Below, piece after piece: positions 19,921 through 29,329 of a stretch of 64,000 nt of DNA. The DNA comes from Megaustenia siamemsis (Eukaryota; Mollusca; Gastropoda; Stylommatophora; Ariophantidae), in the NCBI GenBank assembly GCA_032433765.1, contig JAVIAB010000049.1, positions 20,939,779-21,003,778 of the forward strand, in the 5' to 3' direction. Each line of letters opens with the position of its first letter. Position 1 is the first letter of the stretch. Below the pieces are notes generated by a model that did no database searches, was not told the origin of the DNA, and saw only the letters and a list, made by a program, of their open reading frames with translations. Both the position numbers and the translations under genes were made by a program.

Positions 19921-20164
19921 TGCTCCACAGGGAGCTGAAAAGTAGAAGAAGACCGTCTGTACTCGCGCACGATCAAGACCCCCGTTGCAGTTAAAATCGA
20001 ATAGAACAGGCAAAAAATATGGCCGCTATCAGGGCAAAATTGATAGGAAAAACCTACACACTTGAAGGATCCCAGGCCGTGTTACGGAGTTCGTCACACT
20101 GAGTCTGGATTCTCCTCAGGATATTTTCGAGATTCTAGACGGAGATATCTGGTCATATGAAAGA
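19921..20164. other. Unannotated stretch with LINE-E terminus
   Basis: 19921-19955 is the LINE-E 3' end; beyond it nothing is recognised. Confidence 0.4.
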
Positions 20165-20815
20165 AACAATCATCACCATCATGCAGCACAAAAATAAACA
20201 AGACAAATCTGAAACAAGTGCAATGCGTCAAATACTTGGGCACAATAATAACATCAGATGGGAGATGCACCACAGAAATAAAAAGGTAGAATAGCTCTGG
20301 TCAAAACAGCATTTCAAAAAATGAAAATATCTTATGCAACAAGTCTACGTCAATAGAAGTGAGAAAGAGAGTTATCCGGTGCTATATAGAACCAATTCTG
20401 TCCTATGGAAGCGAATCATGGTCAGTAGACAAACAAATAAAAAGACGATTAGAGGCCACAGAGATGGGATTTCTCAGAAGAATGTTGAAAGTTCCCTGGA
20501 CAGCTAAAAAGACCAATGAGGAAGTTCTCAAAGAGGTCAACATAAAAAGAGAGCTCTTAAAAAAATATCAGAAAGAAGCAATCAACATTTTTCGGGCACA
20601 TCATGAGAAGAGGAAAGTTGGAATACTTGGTTACAACTGGCAAAATAAAAGGAAAGAGACATCGTGGACGACAAAAGGGAAAATACTAGATAGCTTGGTG
20701 TCATGGCATGGAAAACAGTCAACAACTGAACCGATACGATGCGCTGTAGATAGAAGATTGTGAAAAGACATGATCGCCTACGCCAACGTGTATGGCACAT
20801 GATGATGATGATGAG
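20165..20815 (+). mobile_element. LINE-A 3' fragment, longer copy
   Basis: Begins upstream of the usual truncation with AACAATCATCACCATCATGC and CAAGTGCAATGCGTCAAATAC. The coding residues VKYLGTIITSDGRCTTEI-type, MRKRVIRCYIEPILSYGSES, FLRRMLKVPWTAKKTNEEVL and ERDMIAYA-like follow. There is a frameshift in the KKYQKEAI region, seen in the 32-kb copy too. Ends in (GATGAT)n at 20802-20815. Confidence 0.88.
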
Positions 20816-21389
20816 ATTGAGATATCGGAGCACCTATGGATTAATTCAGTATGCAGTGATGATGATAATCCCAGCAATATAAAAAAAAATGACATGAAAA
20901 TTGGGTACTTAGGGGTCAAAAGTCTGGGAACCACTGAGCTACAGTGATCAAACATTAAAATCATGCCTTTGAGTTGAAGGTCACAGAAGAGCGCCCAGAA
21001 TAGCACGACAGAATGGCAGTGAATTCTTGGCAAAGAGATAGCTGGCAGGTTCAGCGAGGTCTCCTTTTCGCATGAAACTTCCAAATTGGACACATACGAC
21101 AATACAAGGGCTTTAAAGGAACACCGCCCACAAGATGGCGACCAAGCAGCTGAGGATAATCCACACGTCAAAAAAAAATTATGGAGCATGACGTCACGAG
21201 GAGCGACATCAGGGAAAACATCGTCAGTGGCGTAGAACATGACACGTTCAATCAATGCAGGACTGGAACAACCAGTAGACGAACACTTCAATGGTTGCTG
21301 GAATGGCAGCAGGATATTGGAATTCGAACTAAAGTCTAAAGACTCAAAATAATATGGACGTAGAAAGTAATACATTTTTTCAATTTAGT
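20816..21389. other. Mostly unannotated, one hAT-like end
   Basis: AGTCTGGGAACCACTG at about 20922-20937 is the inverse of CAGTGGTTCCCAGACT, a terminus style common in hAT elements, but I cannot pair it. A 218-codon minus frame (20719-21375) overlaps LINE-A antisense and has no recognised homology. Confidence 0.35.
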
Positions 21390-21985
21390 CATCATCATCA
21401 TCATCAAGTACCGGGCCTACTGGCGCAGATGATCATGTCTCTCCACAACTTTCAATCTCGGCAGCTATTTATCATTTCTGTTGTTGACCTTCTGCCAAAA
21501 CATTCTCTTAAGCTGTCTGGTATTTTTTCTCTTTGCTTCCCTCTATCTCTTCGTCCCTCAATTTTCCTACTTGTTACAACATATTCCAGTTGTTCTCTTC
21601 TCATTACATGGCCAAAAAAAGATGATTGTTTCTTCCTAATATTGGACATTAGCTCTCTTTTTGTTTGGACATCTCTCAGAACATCTTCATTACTCTTCTT
21701 AGCTGTCCATGGTACTCTCAACATTCTTCTGTAAAACCACATTTCTACAGACTCCAGTGATTTTCTTATCTCTTGTCCTATTATCCATGATTTGCATCCA
21801 TATGTTAAGACTGGCTCTACATAACATTTAAGAACTCTTTTATTGTTTCTATTGCCAAAAATTGATTGCATTGTATCTTCCTCATTTTTTGGAAAGCTGC
21901 TTTTGCCTGAGCCATTCTGCATCTCACCTCTTGTGTACATCTTCCGTCTGAGGTTAACAAAGTTCCCAAATATTTAAACTCAATT
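21390..21985 (-). mobile_element. LINE-B, minus strand, longest copy
   Basis: A 162-codon frame (21452-21940) reads NNKRVLKCYVEPVLTYGCKS, IGQEIRKSLESVEMWFYRRM, RVPWTAKKSNEDVLRDVQTK, FFGHVMRREQLEYVVTSRKI, then GRRDRGKQREKIPDSLRECF and RRSTTEMINSC. The region upstream of that frame adds TTEVRC-like residues. The tail, TGATGATGATGATGA in its own sense, is at 21390-21405. It matches the 46.3-kb copy throughout. Confidence 0.9.
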
Positions 21986-21989
21986 TAGT

Positions 21990-22225
21990 AAAAAAGAAAC
22001 ATAAATAAAATATCAGAAAACAGATTGATGATGAAGAAAAGACCAAGAAATGTCAAATATTTAGGTCATGTAAAACGACTTATTGGTCCGGAGAAGATAA
22101 TTATTGAGGGCACAGTAAACGAATAAGAGGACGATTCTAAAGAAGGTGGATTGAAGAAATAAGAGACGAGTTTGGGTAGACTGCTGCAGAAGCTGGACGT
22201 GTCGTGCAAGACAGGGTAGGAGTCA
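21990..22225 (+). mobile_element. LINE relic (family L)
   Basis: Residues around KYLGHVKRLIGPEKIIIEG, RGRFxRRWIEEIRDEFG and TAAEAGRVVQDR give the order GH..R, G.....G., RG...RW...I, A....DR typical of LINE C-termini. Only one copy is seen. Its end lies next to the GAT array that follows. Confidence 0.6.
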
Positions 22226-22247
22226 TATTCTAACAGGGACAAGATAG

Positions 22248-22568
22248 ATGATATACGACGAAGATGAAAATAATGAAGATAATGATGGCAATTATTTTGA
22301 TGACGACGATGGTAAAGACGACGACGATAACGCTGATGATGATGAAGATAATTATGATGATGATAAAGATGATGGCAATGAAGATAATTATGATGCTGAT
22401 AAAGATGATGGCAATGAAGATAATTATGATGATGATAAAGATGATGGCAATGAAGATAATTATGATGATGATAAAGATGATGGCAATGAAGATAATTATG
22501 ATGATGATAAAGATGATGGCAATGAAGATAATTATGACAACGATGTTGATTGCGACGATGATTATTAA
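22248..22568 (+). repeat. 36-bp GAT-rich minisatellite
   Basis: Five units of GATGATGATAAAGATGATGG followed by CAATGAAGATAATTAT, preceded by less regular GAT/GAC codons. Two frames remain open, one wholly acidic (DDDKDDGNEDNY repeated) and one M/I/K rich. There is no unique domain and no intron signal, so this is more likely an amplified LINE-L tail than a gene. Confidence 0.85.
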
Positions 22569-22571
22569 AAG

Positions 22572-23430
22572 TTATTGAGTTATTTGCGGGTCATCATTAT
22601 TGGACTCCAATAGGTGCTCAGATCCCCTCCTCAGCAAGTCCCGCTGTCTCCAGCGACCGACGACTCCAGTTCTGTGTTGGTTGATAAGTCTTCTTACACG
22701 GCCACTAAGTTTCTCATTTCTGGCTGTGCCCATCTTAACTCCCATTTCCATCATCCGAAGAAGTGACGTGGATCTGTGTTTGTCGAAGTCCTGTGCTCTT
22801 CCCACATCTCGGAGGGCATTGATGATGTCCGCCCGATCCATTGGTTGACCGTCCTCAACGACAGCGCAGATAGCCAACCTGTCCACTCTTTCATTTCCCC
22901 GTACTCCCGCATGTCCAGGGGACATAGACAACGGTGACCTTACGTATTTTGGACTTCTGCAATGACTCTACCCATTGCATGCGTACAGAGCCTGCCTCCA
23001 CTTTTCTTATCATGCTCATCGAATCACTCAGTATACATGCGTGGGTGTAGTCTTGTGACTCAAGCCATTTGAATGCCTTGGTCACTGTCATCACCTCCAT
23101 CGTCATGCTACTCGTGGTCATAACGTATGTACCACTGTCTTCTTTGACTATTCTGCCTGCCGAGCGTGCTGTAAATGCCCATGCACTTCTTTGTTGTCGT
23201 ATTACAGATCCCTCTGTATAGGTGACTGTATCTTTCTCATCGGTATTATCGCAGATGAGACCGTTGACCTCCGCACTGACCACGACTGAGTTCTGTTCTC
23301 TACATTTTCTGTCGAGTGTGACAATGCACGAGAATGTCCCCCCACCCCCGAATGACGTAAGCGCAGGTATCCACTCCACGCCAGCGTTGATGTTGGTAAG
23401 CCCAATACGATGATGGTGATGATGATGATG
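22572..23430 (-). pseudogene. LINE-H RNase H domain and C-terminus, frameshifted
   Basis: Two overlapping minus frames make one LINE C-terminal region. The upstream frame has YTEGSVIRQQRSAWAFTA (first acidic position Glu in place of the usual Asp), METMT-like MEVMTVTKAFKWLES, ILSDSMSMIRKVEAG and VTVVYVP. The frame then shifts near 22905 and continues as PGHAGVRGNERVDRLA (His and last Asp), RADIINALRDVGRA, KLSGRVRRLINQHRTGVVGR and WRQRDLLRRGSEHL. These are the four RNase H active-site blocks in order. The replaced Asp and the frameshift make it inactive. The upstream RT is absent. Confidence 0.85.
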
Positions 23431-23465
23431 ATGATGATGACGTTGACGATGATGATGATGTTGAT
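23405..23465. repeat. (ATG/GAT)n microsatellite
   Basis: Short GATGATGATGATG tract interrupted by GACGTTGACG, at the upstream edge of the LINE-H remnant. Confidence 0.8.
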
Positions 23466-23546
23466 AACACTCACTCTCATTTGACAGAACAGTTGTGCCA
23501 AAACTGGACTCTGCTGACACTCCAACAAGCACAAGAAAGCTACAAC

Positions 23547-23785
23547 TAAAAGATATAGAAGTTCTAGTCACCAAGAATTGTGACTCACGACCATTAGCAG
23601 GTAAATACAGAACAAGATCTAGTCACCAAGAATTGTGACTCACGACCATTAGCAGGTAAATACAGAACAAGATCTAGTCACCAAGAATTGTGACTCACGA
23701 CCATTAGCAGGTAAATACAGAACAAAATCTAGTCACCAAGAATTGTGACTCACGACCATTAGCAGGTAAACACAGAACAAGATCT
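23547..23785. repeat. 55-bp tandem repeat, four copies
   Basis: Units begin TAGTCACCAAGAATTGTGAC followed by TCACGACCATTAGCAGGTAA and ATACAGAACAAGATC. The copies are almost identical (one AAAATC, one AACACAG), so the duplication is recent. Confidence 0.93.
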
Positions 23786-24461
23786 TGCTAAATGAAAAAA
23801 AAACAAATAAAATAACCCAGGCAAGAAACCTAAAACCAAAATGAAACAAAACTCACATACTGGTATTACAAAACAATACGACGAACGATCTATTTATCTC
23901 TCAAATAGTTCAAACGTTTCATTAAGATTAAACAGAAATAAATATTGCGTTATAGTTTTGTGAACCACTTTTATTGGCTGGACAATATGTTGTTGGATAC
24001 ATCATTGATTACGTCAATCCAAGTGTAATGTTACGAAACAGCAGACTTTTGTTAAAGGGCGAAAATTACTGAGCTGTGTAAGAGTCCATTAACTCTCCCA
24101 ATCTCTTTCCTGGTCCCACCGAAAGATCAAACATGATTTTTACAAGAGAAACTGCTACAATATTTTAATAAAATAAATTACACGTGAACAGATGAAAGCG
24201 TGAAAATTAACATGAAAACGTGAAGTGGAGATTAACACAGATGGAAAACAAATGAAGCTCTTAATATTAGCAGAATGTAAACGAACAGAAAAGACCCCAA
24301 TGGAGATGAGAAAGAATGAAATTAAGTGACAGATTAAAAATAATTGCGAGGTGTATTGTCTTTAAAAACACTTCTTGATTTAAAATGTCAATAAAATCAC
24401 AACTGATTGGGATATTACTAGACGTACACTGCAGCAACTCGTGACATTTCATGTAGTATTC
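23786..24461. other. Unannotated AT-rich stretch
   Basis: No coding, RNA or repeated feature recognised over about 675 bp. Confidence 0.5.
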
Positions 24462-24493
<32 letters not shown>

Positions 24494-24795
24494 CGATCAG
24501 GACTCAATCAGAGTAGGATTCCAGACTCTCACATGAAGTCAGCTGTCAGGTTAAGTGTGTTGATCGTCCCCACAGACAGAACATCACATTTAGAGTCTGC
24601 CAGATCCACTCTGATTGAACACCCGTTAAAAACGATGCACTGTGTTCTGCGCCAGTGGCCCAGTGCATCCGATTTCAGCCTGTATTTTATTCAGGTTTGC
24701 TTTCTTTAGCCTTTGATTGTCCCCAATCTTCCTGCTGGGCAGCAGATTATCTTTTCTGTAGGGGGATTCTGCCCTTAGATGGTCGGCCATTCCAG
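24462..24795 (-). mobile_element. LINE-G-like 3' end, subtype G1, second copy with (CT)n tail
   Basis: CT tract at 24462-24492 then the same sequence as 197-500. The minus frame gives ADHLRAESPYRKDNLLPSRK and NLNKIQAEIGCTGPLAQN further upstream, and TADFM-like and ESGILL-like residues near the end. It is about 95% like the first copy by eye. Confidence 0.65.
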
Positions 24796-24864
24796 TAGTA
24801 TTCAGTCTTAAAATAAGTAAAAATGGAAACAGAACTACGAAATACAATTCAAACTAACAACATA

Positions 24865-25100
24865 GATTTTTAGGGGGGATGTTAAAAGATACAGCAGCCT
24901 ACAAAAATAAATCTTGGAAGGTGAAGAAAAACAGGGTAAAAGAGGCAGATGGAGCTTAAGATTAACATGGACGAGTAACATCAAGAGATGGGCAAGTCAA
25001 CCTTTGATAACCTCCACCATCAAAGTAAGAGACAGAGCGCAATATTGCTCCATGGTGGCTAACCTTCGATGCGGAGATGGCACTTGACGATGATGAGTAT
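24865..25100 (+). mobile_element. LINE-C 3' end fragment
   Basis: Residues GKRGRWSLRLTWTSNIKRWA-type, TIKVRDRAQYCSMVANLR and CGDGT then TGA followed by TGATGAGT. It is short and decayed. Confidence 0.8.
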
Positions 25101-25254
25101 CAGTTGATGATTCACACACTCGGTGTGCGCCCCAGCCGTTACTCGGCAAACATCGATGCTATAATCTACCTGAGGTCATACTCTCAACAGCATATCCGGC
25201 GTGATCGAATCTTCAGCTTCAGTGAACCGTTCCTGCAGAACATCCAATGATGCG

Positions 25255-25362
25255 GGTAGTGGAGTCACATACCCTCTATCCTTCACATACCCTCTATCCT
25301 TCACATACACTCTATCCTTCACATACCCTCTATCCTTCACATACCCTCTATCCTTCACATAC
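25255..25362. repeat. 18-bp tandem repeat
   Basis: Six units of TTCACATACCCTCTATCC, two with ACACTC in place of ACCCTC. The 18-bp unit keeps frames open (YPLSFT on plus, KDRGYV on minus). Confidence 0.92.
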
Positions 25363-25587
25363 ACCCAATGGAGAAAAAAAAGTCACAAACAGTTAGATCA
25401 TGTGATCTCGGTTTGGGGTCCCTTGCAGTTAACCTAGTCACTTAGTCCAGTACAGTCAATTCATATATTTGGCGGGTGCTGGATGAGTAATTTGTGAACA
25501 TTTTATGAAACAGTAAAAGACATTGTTGAATTTATCTGCAGTCCCTATATTTATAAAGATATTCTAATAAGTTTTGTTGATATTATT
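25363..25587. other. Unannotated stretch
   Basis: Nothing recognised. Confidence 0.35.
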
Positions 25588-25850
25588 TATCATCATCATG
25601 TGCCATACTGGTTGGTGTAGGTGATTATGTCCCTCCACAATCTTCTATCTACAGTGCATCGTATCAGTTCTGTTCTTGACTGTTTTCCATGCCATGACAT
25701 AAAGTTATCCAGTATTTTCTCTCTGTGTCGTCCACGATCTCTCTTTCCTTTTATTTTGCCAGTTGTAACCAAGTATTCCAACTTTCCTCTTCTCATGATG
25801 TGCCCGAAAAATGCTGATTGTTTCTTTCTGATGTTTTTTTATGAGTTCCC
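25588..25850 (-). mobile_element. LINE-A 3' fragment, minus strand
   Basis: The minus frame reads RRGKLEYLVTTGKIKGKRDR, HREKILDNFMSWHGK and RLWRDIITYTNQYGT then stop and an ATGATGATAAATAA tail. It is truncated inside the KKQS region, in a T-run. Confidence 0.87.
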
Positions 25851-25999
25851 TTTTTTTCGTTGTTATAGCCACCTGAAATCAAGGAGTATTGTTTTGTGGA
25901 CACCTTGAATTTGATTATAATATAAGTAGCGAGAAGATGAGGCAGACAGTAGCAGATTGGGAGATAGCATTAAAGCTGTGCTCTTCAATCTGTGCGCTA

Positions 26000-26290
26000 C
26001 CACCCACCAATAGCGTATTTTGAATTTTTGGAGAGCGAGGGTTTGAATCCTGGTAGAGTGAAATGTGTTTTTTATATCGGGGAGGCGCGTGGGGGGAGGG
26101 GGTGAAATACAAACTCATACCCGAACACCTCGCATCGACTGCATTAGACACGCGGCCTTTATTCTCCTTTCTTACAATTCCACCTCCCCGATCTCCTCCT
26201 CCTCCCCCACTCCCCGGCAGATCCCAGCAAAGGGAAAATGCCATAAAGATCATTTTCATCTGGTCAGTCGATTGTCCATGTTTCACAGCC
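26000..26290 (+). mobile_element. Dispersed repeat Y
   Basis: Contains GAGGGTTTGAATCCTGG (B-box-like), TATCGGGGAGG, G-run, CACCTCGCATCGACTGC, GCGGCCTTTATTCTC, C-run and AAAATGCCATAAAG. The order G-run, ACCTCGC(A/G)(T/G)CGACTG, CGGCCTTTATT, C-run, GGAAAATG(C/T)C recurs at 55316-55515 and in shorter form at 52735-52985. It may be a tRNA-derived SINE. The C-run and G-run complement each other and could pair. Confidence 0.6.
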
Positions 26291-26600
26291 ATATAATGCT
26301 ATGGGGACAATATGAAATATAAAAAAAAAATAATATCTTCGACATATCATGCCTCAGATCACTACTAGTGATGTGTCTTGTTGCATGGGGAAACCTTCCA
26401 CTATAATCTCCTTTATTTTTATCATTCCAATACTTCATACGTCATTTCCGTTTCCAAAAGTTTTTTTTCAAATTTCCTTTCAATCTTCATTGACCTCTAT
26501 CGCCATCCATCTTGAAAGCTGTCACCAGATTTTTAGGCGTTCTCTCTTGTATCCAATCAATTTTATCTGCTCTTTTATCATTTAAAATGTAATTGATTAG
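26255..26600 (-). mobile_element. LINE relic (family N), very decayed
   Basis: Minus-strand residues such as ADKIDWIQERTPKNLVTAFK and MDGDRGQ with stops. AGTCGATTGTCCATGTTTCA at its upstream side is the kind of sequence (MDN) found in LINE C-terminal regions at 27780. Tentative. Confidence 0.35.
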
Positions 26601-26664
26601 CAATATTTTCAAGTCCTTCTTAATTTGTTTTAAAATTGATTTTTATAAATCATCATGTTGCATG

Positions 26665-26950
26665 ACATTTGTGGAACGTTGCATTCACCACAGCCTGTCT
26701 GAACGAATATCTGTCTGTAGCGAGATATCCCACAGAACGTTGCATTCACCACAGCCTGTCTGAACGAATCTCTGTCTGTAGCAAGATATCCCACAGAACG
26801 TTGCATTCACCACAGCATGTCTGAACGAATCTCTGTCTGTAGCAAGATATCCCACAGAACGTTGCATTCACCACAGCCTGTCTGAAAGAATATCTGTCTC
26901 CTGTCAAATCTTCCACAGAACAATATATTCACCGCAGCCTGTCTGAAAGA
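26665..26950 (-). repeat. 60-bp tandem repeat of a LINE-K 3' end
   Basis: Four to five units around AACGTTGCATTCACCACAGC and CTGTCTGAACGAATCTCTGT. On the minus strand the frame reads LATDRDSFRHAVVNATFCGI, and DRDSFRxAVVNAT is the style of sequence that ends LINE C-termini. Right-hand units (26880-26950) grade into the next, 42-bp array. Confidence 0.85.
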
Positions 26951-27440
26951 ATCTTTGTCTCTAGCCAGATCTCCCACAGTCCGTCTCAAAGAATCAACTT
27001 CTCTAGCCAGATCTCCCACAGTCCGTCTCAAAGAATCAACTTCTCTAGCCAGATCTCCCACAGCCCGTCTCAAAGAATCAACTTCTCTAGCCAGATCTCC
27101 CACAGTCCGTCTCAAAGAATCAACTTCTCTAGCCAGATCTCCCACTGTCCGTCTCAAAGAATCAACTTCTCTAGTCAGATCTCCCACTGTCCGTCTCAAA
27201 GAATCAACTTCTCTAGCCAGATCTCCCACAGCCCGTCTCAAAGAATCAACTTCTCTAGCCAGATCTCCCACAGTCCGTCTCAAAGAATCAACTTCTCTAG
27301 CCAGATCTCCCACTGTCCGTCTCAAAGAATCAACTTCTCTAGTCAGATCTCCCACTGTCCGTCTCAAAGAATCAACTTCTCTAGTCAGATCTCCCACAGA
27401 CCGTTACATTCACCACAGCCTGTCTCAAAGAATCCTCTTC
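26950..27440 (-). repeat. 42-bp tandem repeat of the same LINE-K end
   Basis: About eleven units of CTTCTCTAGCCAGATCTCCC followed by ACAGTCCGTCTCAAAGAATCAA. The minus frame is an uninterrupted GDLAREVDSLRRTV repeated, a heptad-like charged repeat created from the DLA(R/T)DxDSFR segment. Its outer right unit (27390-27440) still carries TTACATTCACCACAGCC, linking it to the 60-bp unit. Confidence 0.9.
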
Positions 27441-27830
27441 TCTAGCCAGACCTCCCACTTCCTTTGGCATGTTCAACGGTCCTTGGATGTCTTGAACAAT
27501 CATTTTCGTGGTCTGCTCCTGTCTCGTCTCCCAGAAACCATACCTTTCACTATTGTTCTTTCCAACCCGCTGTGCCTTTTGACGTGGCCATAGTATTTTA
27601 TTTCCTTTGTAAGATCTTGTTTATAAGCCAGTTCTCTTGTACATTTAAGTCTTTCAATCGTTCTTCATTGTTCTTCTTTTCCCTATTCAGGTTATTATAT
27701 AGATCCATTTGGCGCATTTGCTCCAGATGAATCGACTATCCTTATTGTTTTTAGTTAGGTTGTCCATAATTTACAACCATATCTTGCTCTAGGGAAGATA
27801 CACATATCTACACTAAAATCAATGACGAAG
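27441..27830 (-). mobile_element. LINE-K C-terminal remnant, source of the two arrays
   Basis: Minus-strand residues next to the array read KMIVQDIQGPLNMPKEVGGL, preceded by GKNNSERYGFWETRQEQTTK and WPRQKAQR. This matches the LINE order G.....GRR.RGR....W...I and then the DLAR..DSFR tail that has been amplified downstream. Many stops. Confidence 0.65.
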
Positions 27831-27922
27831 AACTGCTTTAAAAAAAACTGCAATAGGAGGAAGGATAAGGAGTTGGATAGGCCATGTGGTGAGAATTTAT
27901 CGAGAAACAAATAAAAGAATTG

Positions 27923-27962
27923 AGCTGCGATAGCTCAGTGGTTAGTGAATTGGACTACAAAA
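27923..27962 (+). mobile_element. SINE-1 head fused to LINE-E
   Basis: GAGCTGCGATAGCTCAGTGG then TTAGTGAATTGGACTACAAA is the first 40-45 bp of SINE-1, cut off just after the anticodon-side region and continuous with LINE-E at ATCATCACGAAGGTACAGAC. No B box is present. Confidence 0.8.
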
Positions 27963-28350
27963 GACATCATCACGAAGGTACAGACTTTCATTAATGGATG
28001 CTTGCGCAGAATAAAGGGATGGAAATGTCAGGACAAAGTCACTAACGTGGAATTATGGAAATGTAACGGTCAAATGCCAGTGGATAAAGAGATACAGCGA
28101 AGACGATGGCGACGGATAGGACACACACTACGGAAGCCAGCTGAGAGTATTACACAACAGGCCCTTTTATGGAATCCCCAGGGGAAAAGACAAAGAGGAA
28201 GACCAAGGAATTCTTGGAGAAGACAGATCGAAGCAGAGATGAAGATGATGGGGAAGACATGGAATGATCTTAAAAGAATTGCAAAAAACAGAACGACTTG
28301 GAAAGTGTTTGTTGAAGACCTATGCTCCACTGGGAGCTAAAAGGTAGAAG
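27963..28350 (+). mobile_element. LINE-E 3' fragment, open frame
   Basis: A 131-codon plus frame reads VQTFINGCLRRIKGWKCQDK, VELWKCNGQMPVDKEIQRRR, WRRIGHTLRKPAESITQQAL, WNPQGKRQRGRPRNSWRRQI, GKTWNDLKRIAKNRTTWKVF and VEDLCSTGS then stop. This is the standard post-RT region of jockey/RTE-like LINEs and the best LINE-E copy here. The start is a fusion with a SINE-1 head. The tail is AAAAGGTAGAAGAAGAC. Confidence 0.9.
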
Positions 28351-28424
28351 AAGACAAAAGACATCTCACTCTATTCTTTGTTTCCACCAACTTTTTCTCC
28401 CCTCTGACATTTCAAAAACATATC

Positions 28425-28915
28425 CAAGAATTGAGGAAGATACTGTGCAATCCACTTTTGAGAATAGAAACAAGAAAAAAGATTTCTTAAATGCTGTGTA
28501 AAGCCAGTCTTAACATATGGATGTGAATCATGAACAATAGGACAACAGACAAGAAAATCACTGGAGGCTGTAGAAATGTAGTTTTACAGAAGAATGTTGA
28601 GAATACCATGGACAGCTAAGAAGAGTAATGAAAATGTTCTGAAAAAGGTCAAAGCAAAAAGAGAGCTAATTTCCAATATAAGGAAAAAGCAATCATGATT
28701 TTATGGCCATGTAATTGGAAGGGAACAGCCGGAATATATTGTAATAACTGGGAAAAATGAGGGACGAAGAGATAGAGGGAAGCATAGAGAAAAGATACAG
28801 TCAGCTAAAGAAAAAGGCTCGGCAGAAGGTCAACAATAGAAATGATAAATAACTGTCGAGATTGAAAGTTGTGGAGAGACATGATCACCTACGCTAGCAG
28901 GCATGGTACTTGCTG
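28425..28915 (+). mobile_element. LINE-B 3' fragment
   Basis: Decayed frame with KPVLTYGCES, EAVEMxFYRRMLRIPWTAK, KVKAKRELISNIRKKQS, then YGHVIGREQPEYIVITGK-type and RRDRGKHREK residues. It ends ACCTACGCTAGCAGGCATGG then TACTTGCTGATAATG, with the tail mutated. Confidence 0.85.
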
Positions 28916-28987
28916 ATAATGAAAACCCTCTCCTGGTCTCTGTGTAGTATGATTCTCTGTTTAGTCCTCTCGCACAACGCAAAAAGA

Positions 28988-28988
28988 T

Positions 28989-29024
<36 letters not shown>
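28988..29024. repeat. (GA)n microsatellite
   Basis: AGAGAGAGAAAGAGAGAG tract. It lacks the CCTACTCTGATTGAGTC motif of LINE-G tails, so its origin is unclear. Confidence 0.85.
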
Positions 29025-29026
<2 letters not shown>

Positions 29027-29040
29027 CTGGTTTACATTCT

Positions 29041-29329
29041 GCGGAAATTAAAGAATCTCCGGCTGTTGGAAATAAAAAAAAAAGAGTTGACCAAAGATGG
29101 TGGCTGGTTGTTCTGATAAGAAAAACAAGCCACCAAAAAAAAAAGCATCACAAACTGTATACTATAGAAAACATGAGAGTAGCCTTTGAAATCGTGGAAT
29201 ATTGGATTTCATGTAGAGAGATACCTGAGCTACAGTTGCCGCATTGTGAACAATTGTAACAATCTATCTTTACGCAAAATTCAGTGGGGATTTCCCTTGG
29301 AATTTAAAGCTGCCTTACATAAACAAAGG
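29041..29329. other. Unannotated stretch
   Basis: No family recognised. Confidence 0.35.

Noticed and set aside
20719..21375. A 218-codon minus frame
   Set aside because: It starts in sequence antisense to LINE-A and has no recognisable domain; it may be chance in low-stop sequence.
22248..22568. Acidic D/N/E-rich frame of 106 codons
   Set aside because: Open only because the unit is 36 bp; it lacks unique sequence at either end and sits beside a LINE tail.
23202..23574. Histidine-rich stretch upstream of LINE-H as a metal-binding domain
   Set aside because: It is the (ATG/GAT)n microsatellite read as CAT codons.
26955..27593. A 212-codon plus frame with SLARSPTVRLKEST repeats
   Set aside because: It is the antisense of the LINE-K-derived array. 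The minus frame is also only a repeat of a LINE end and not a coiled-coil gene.
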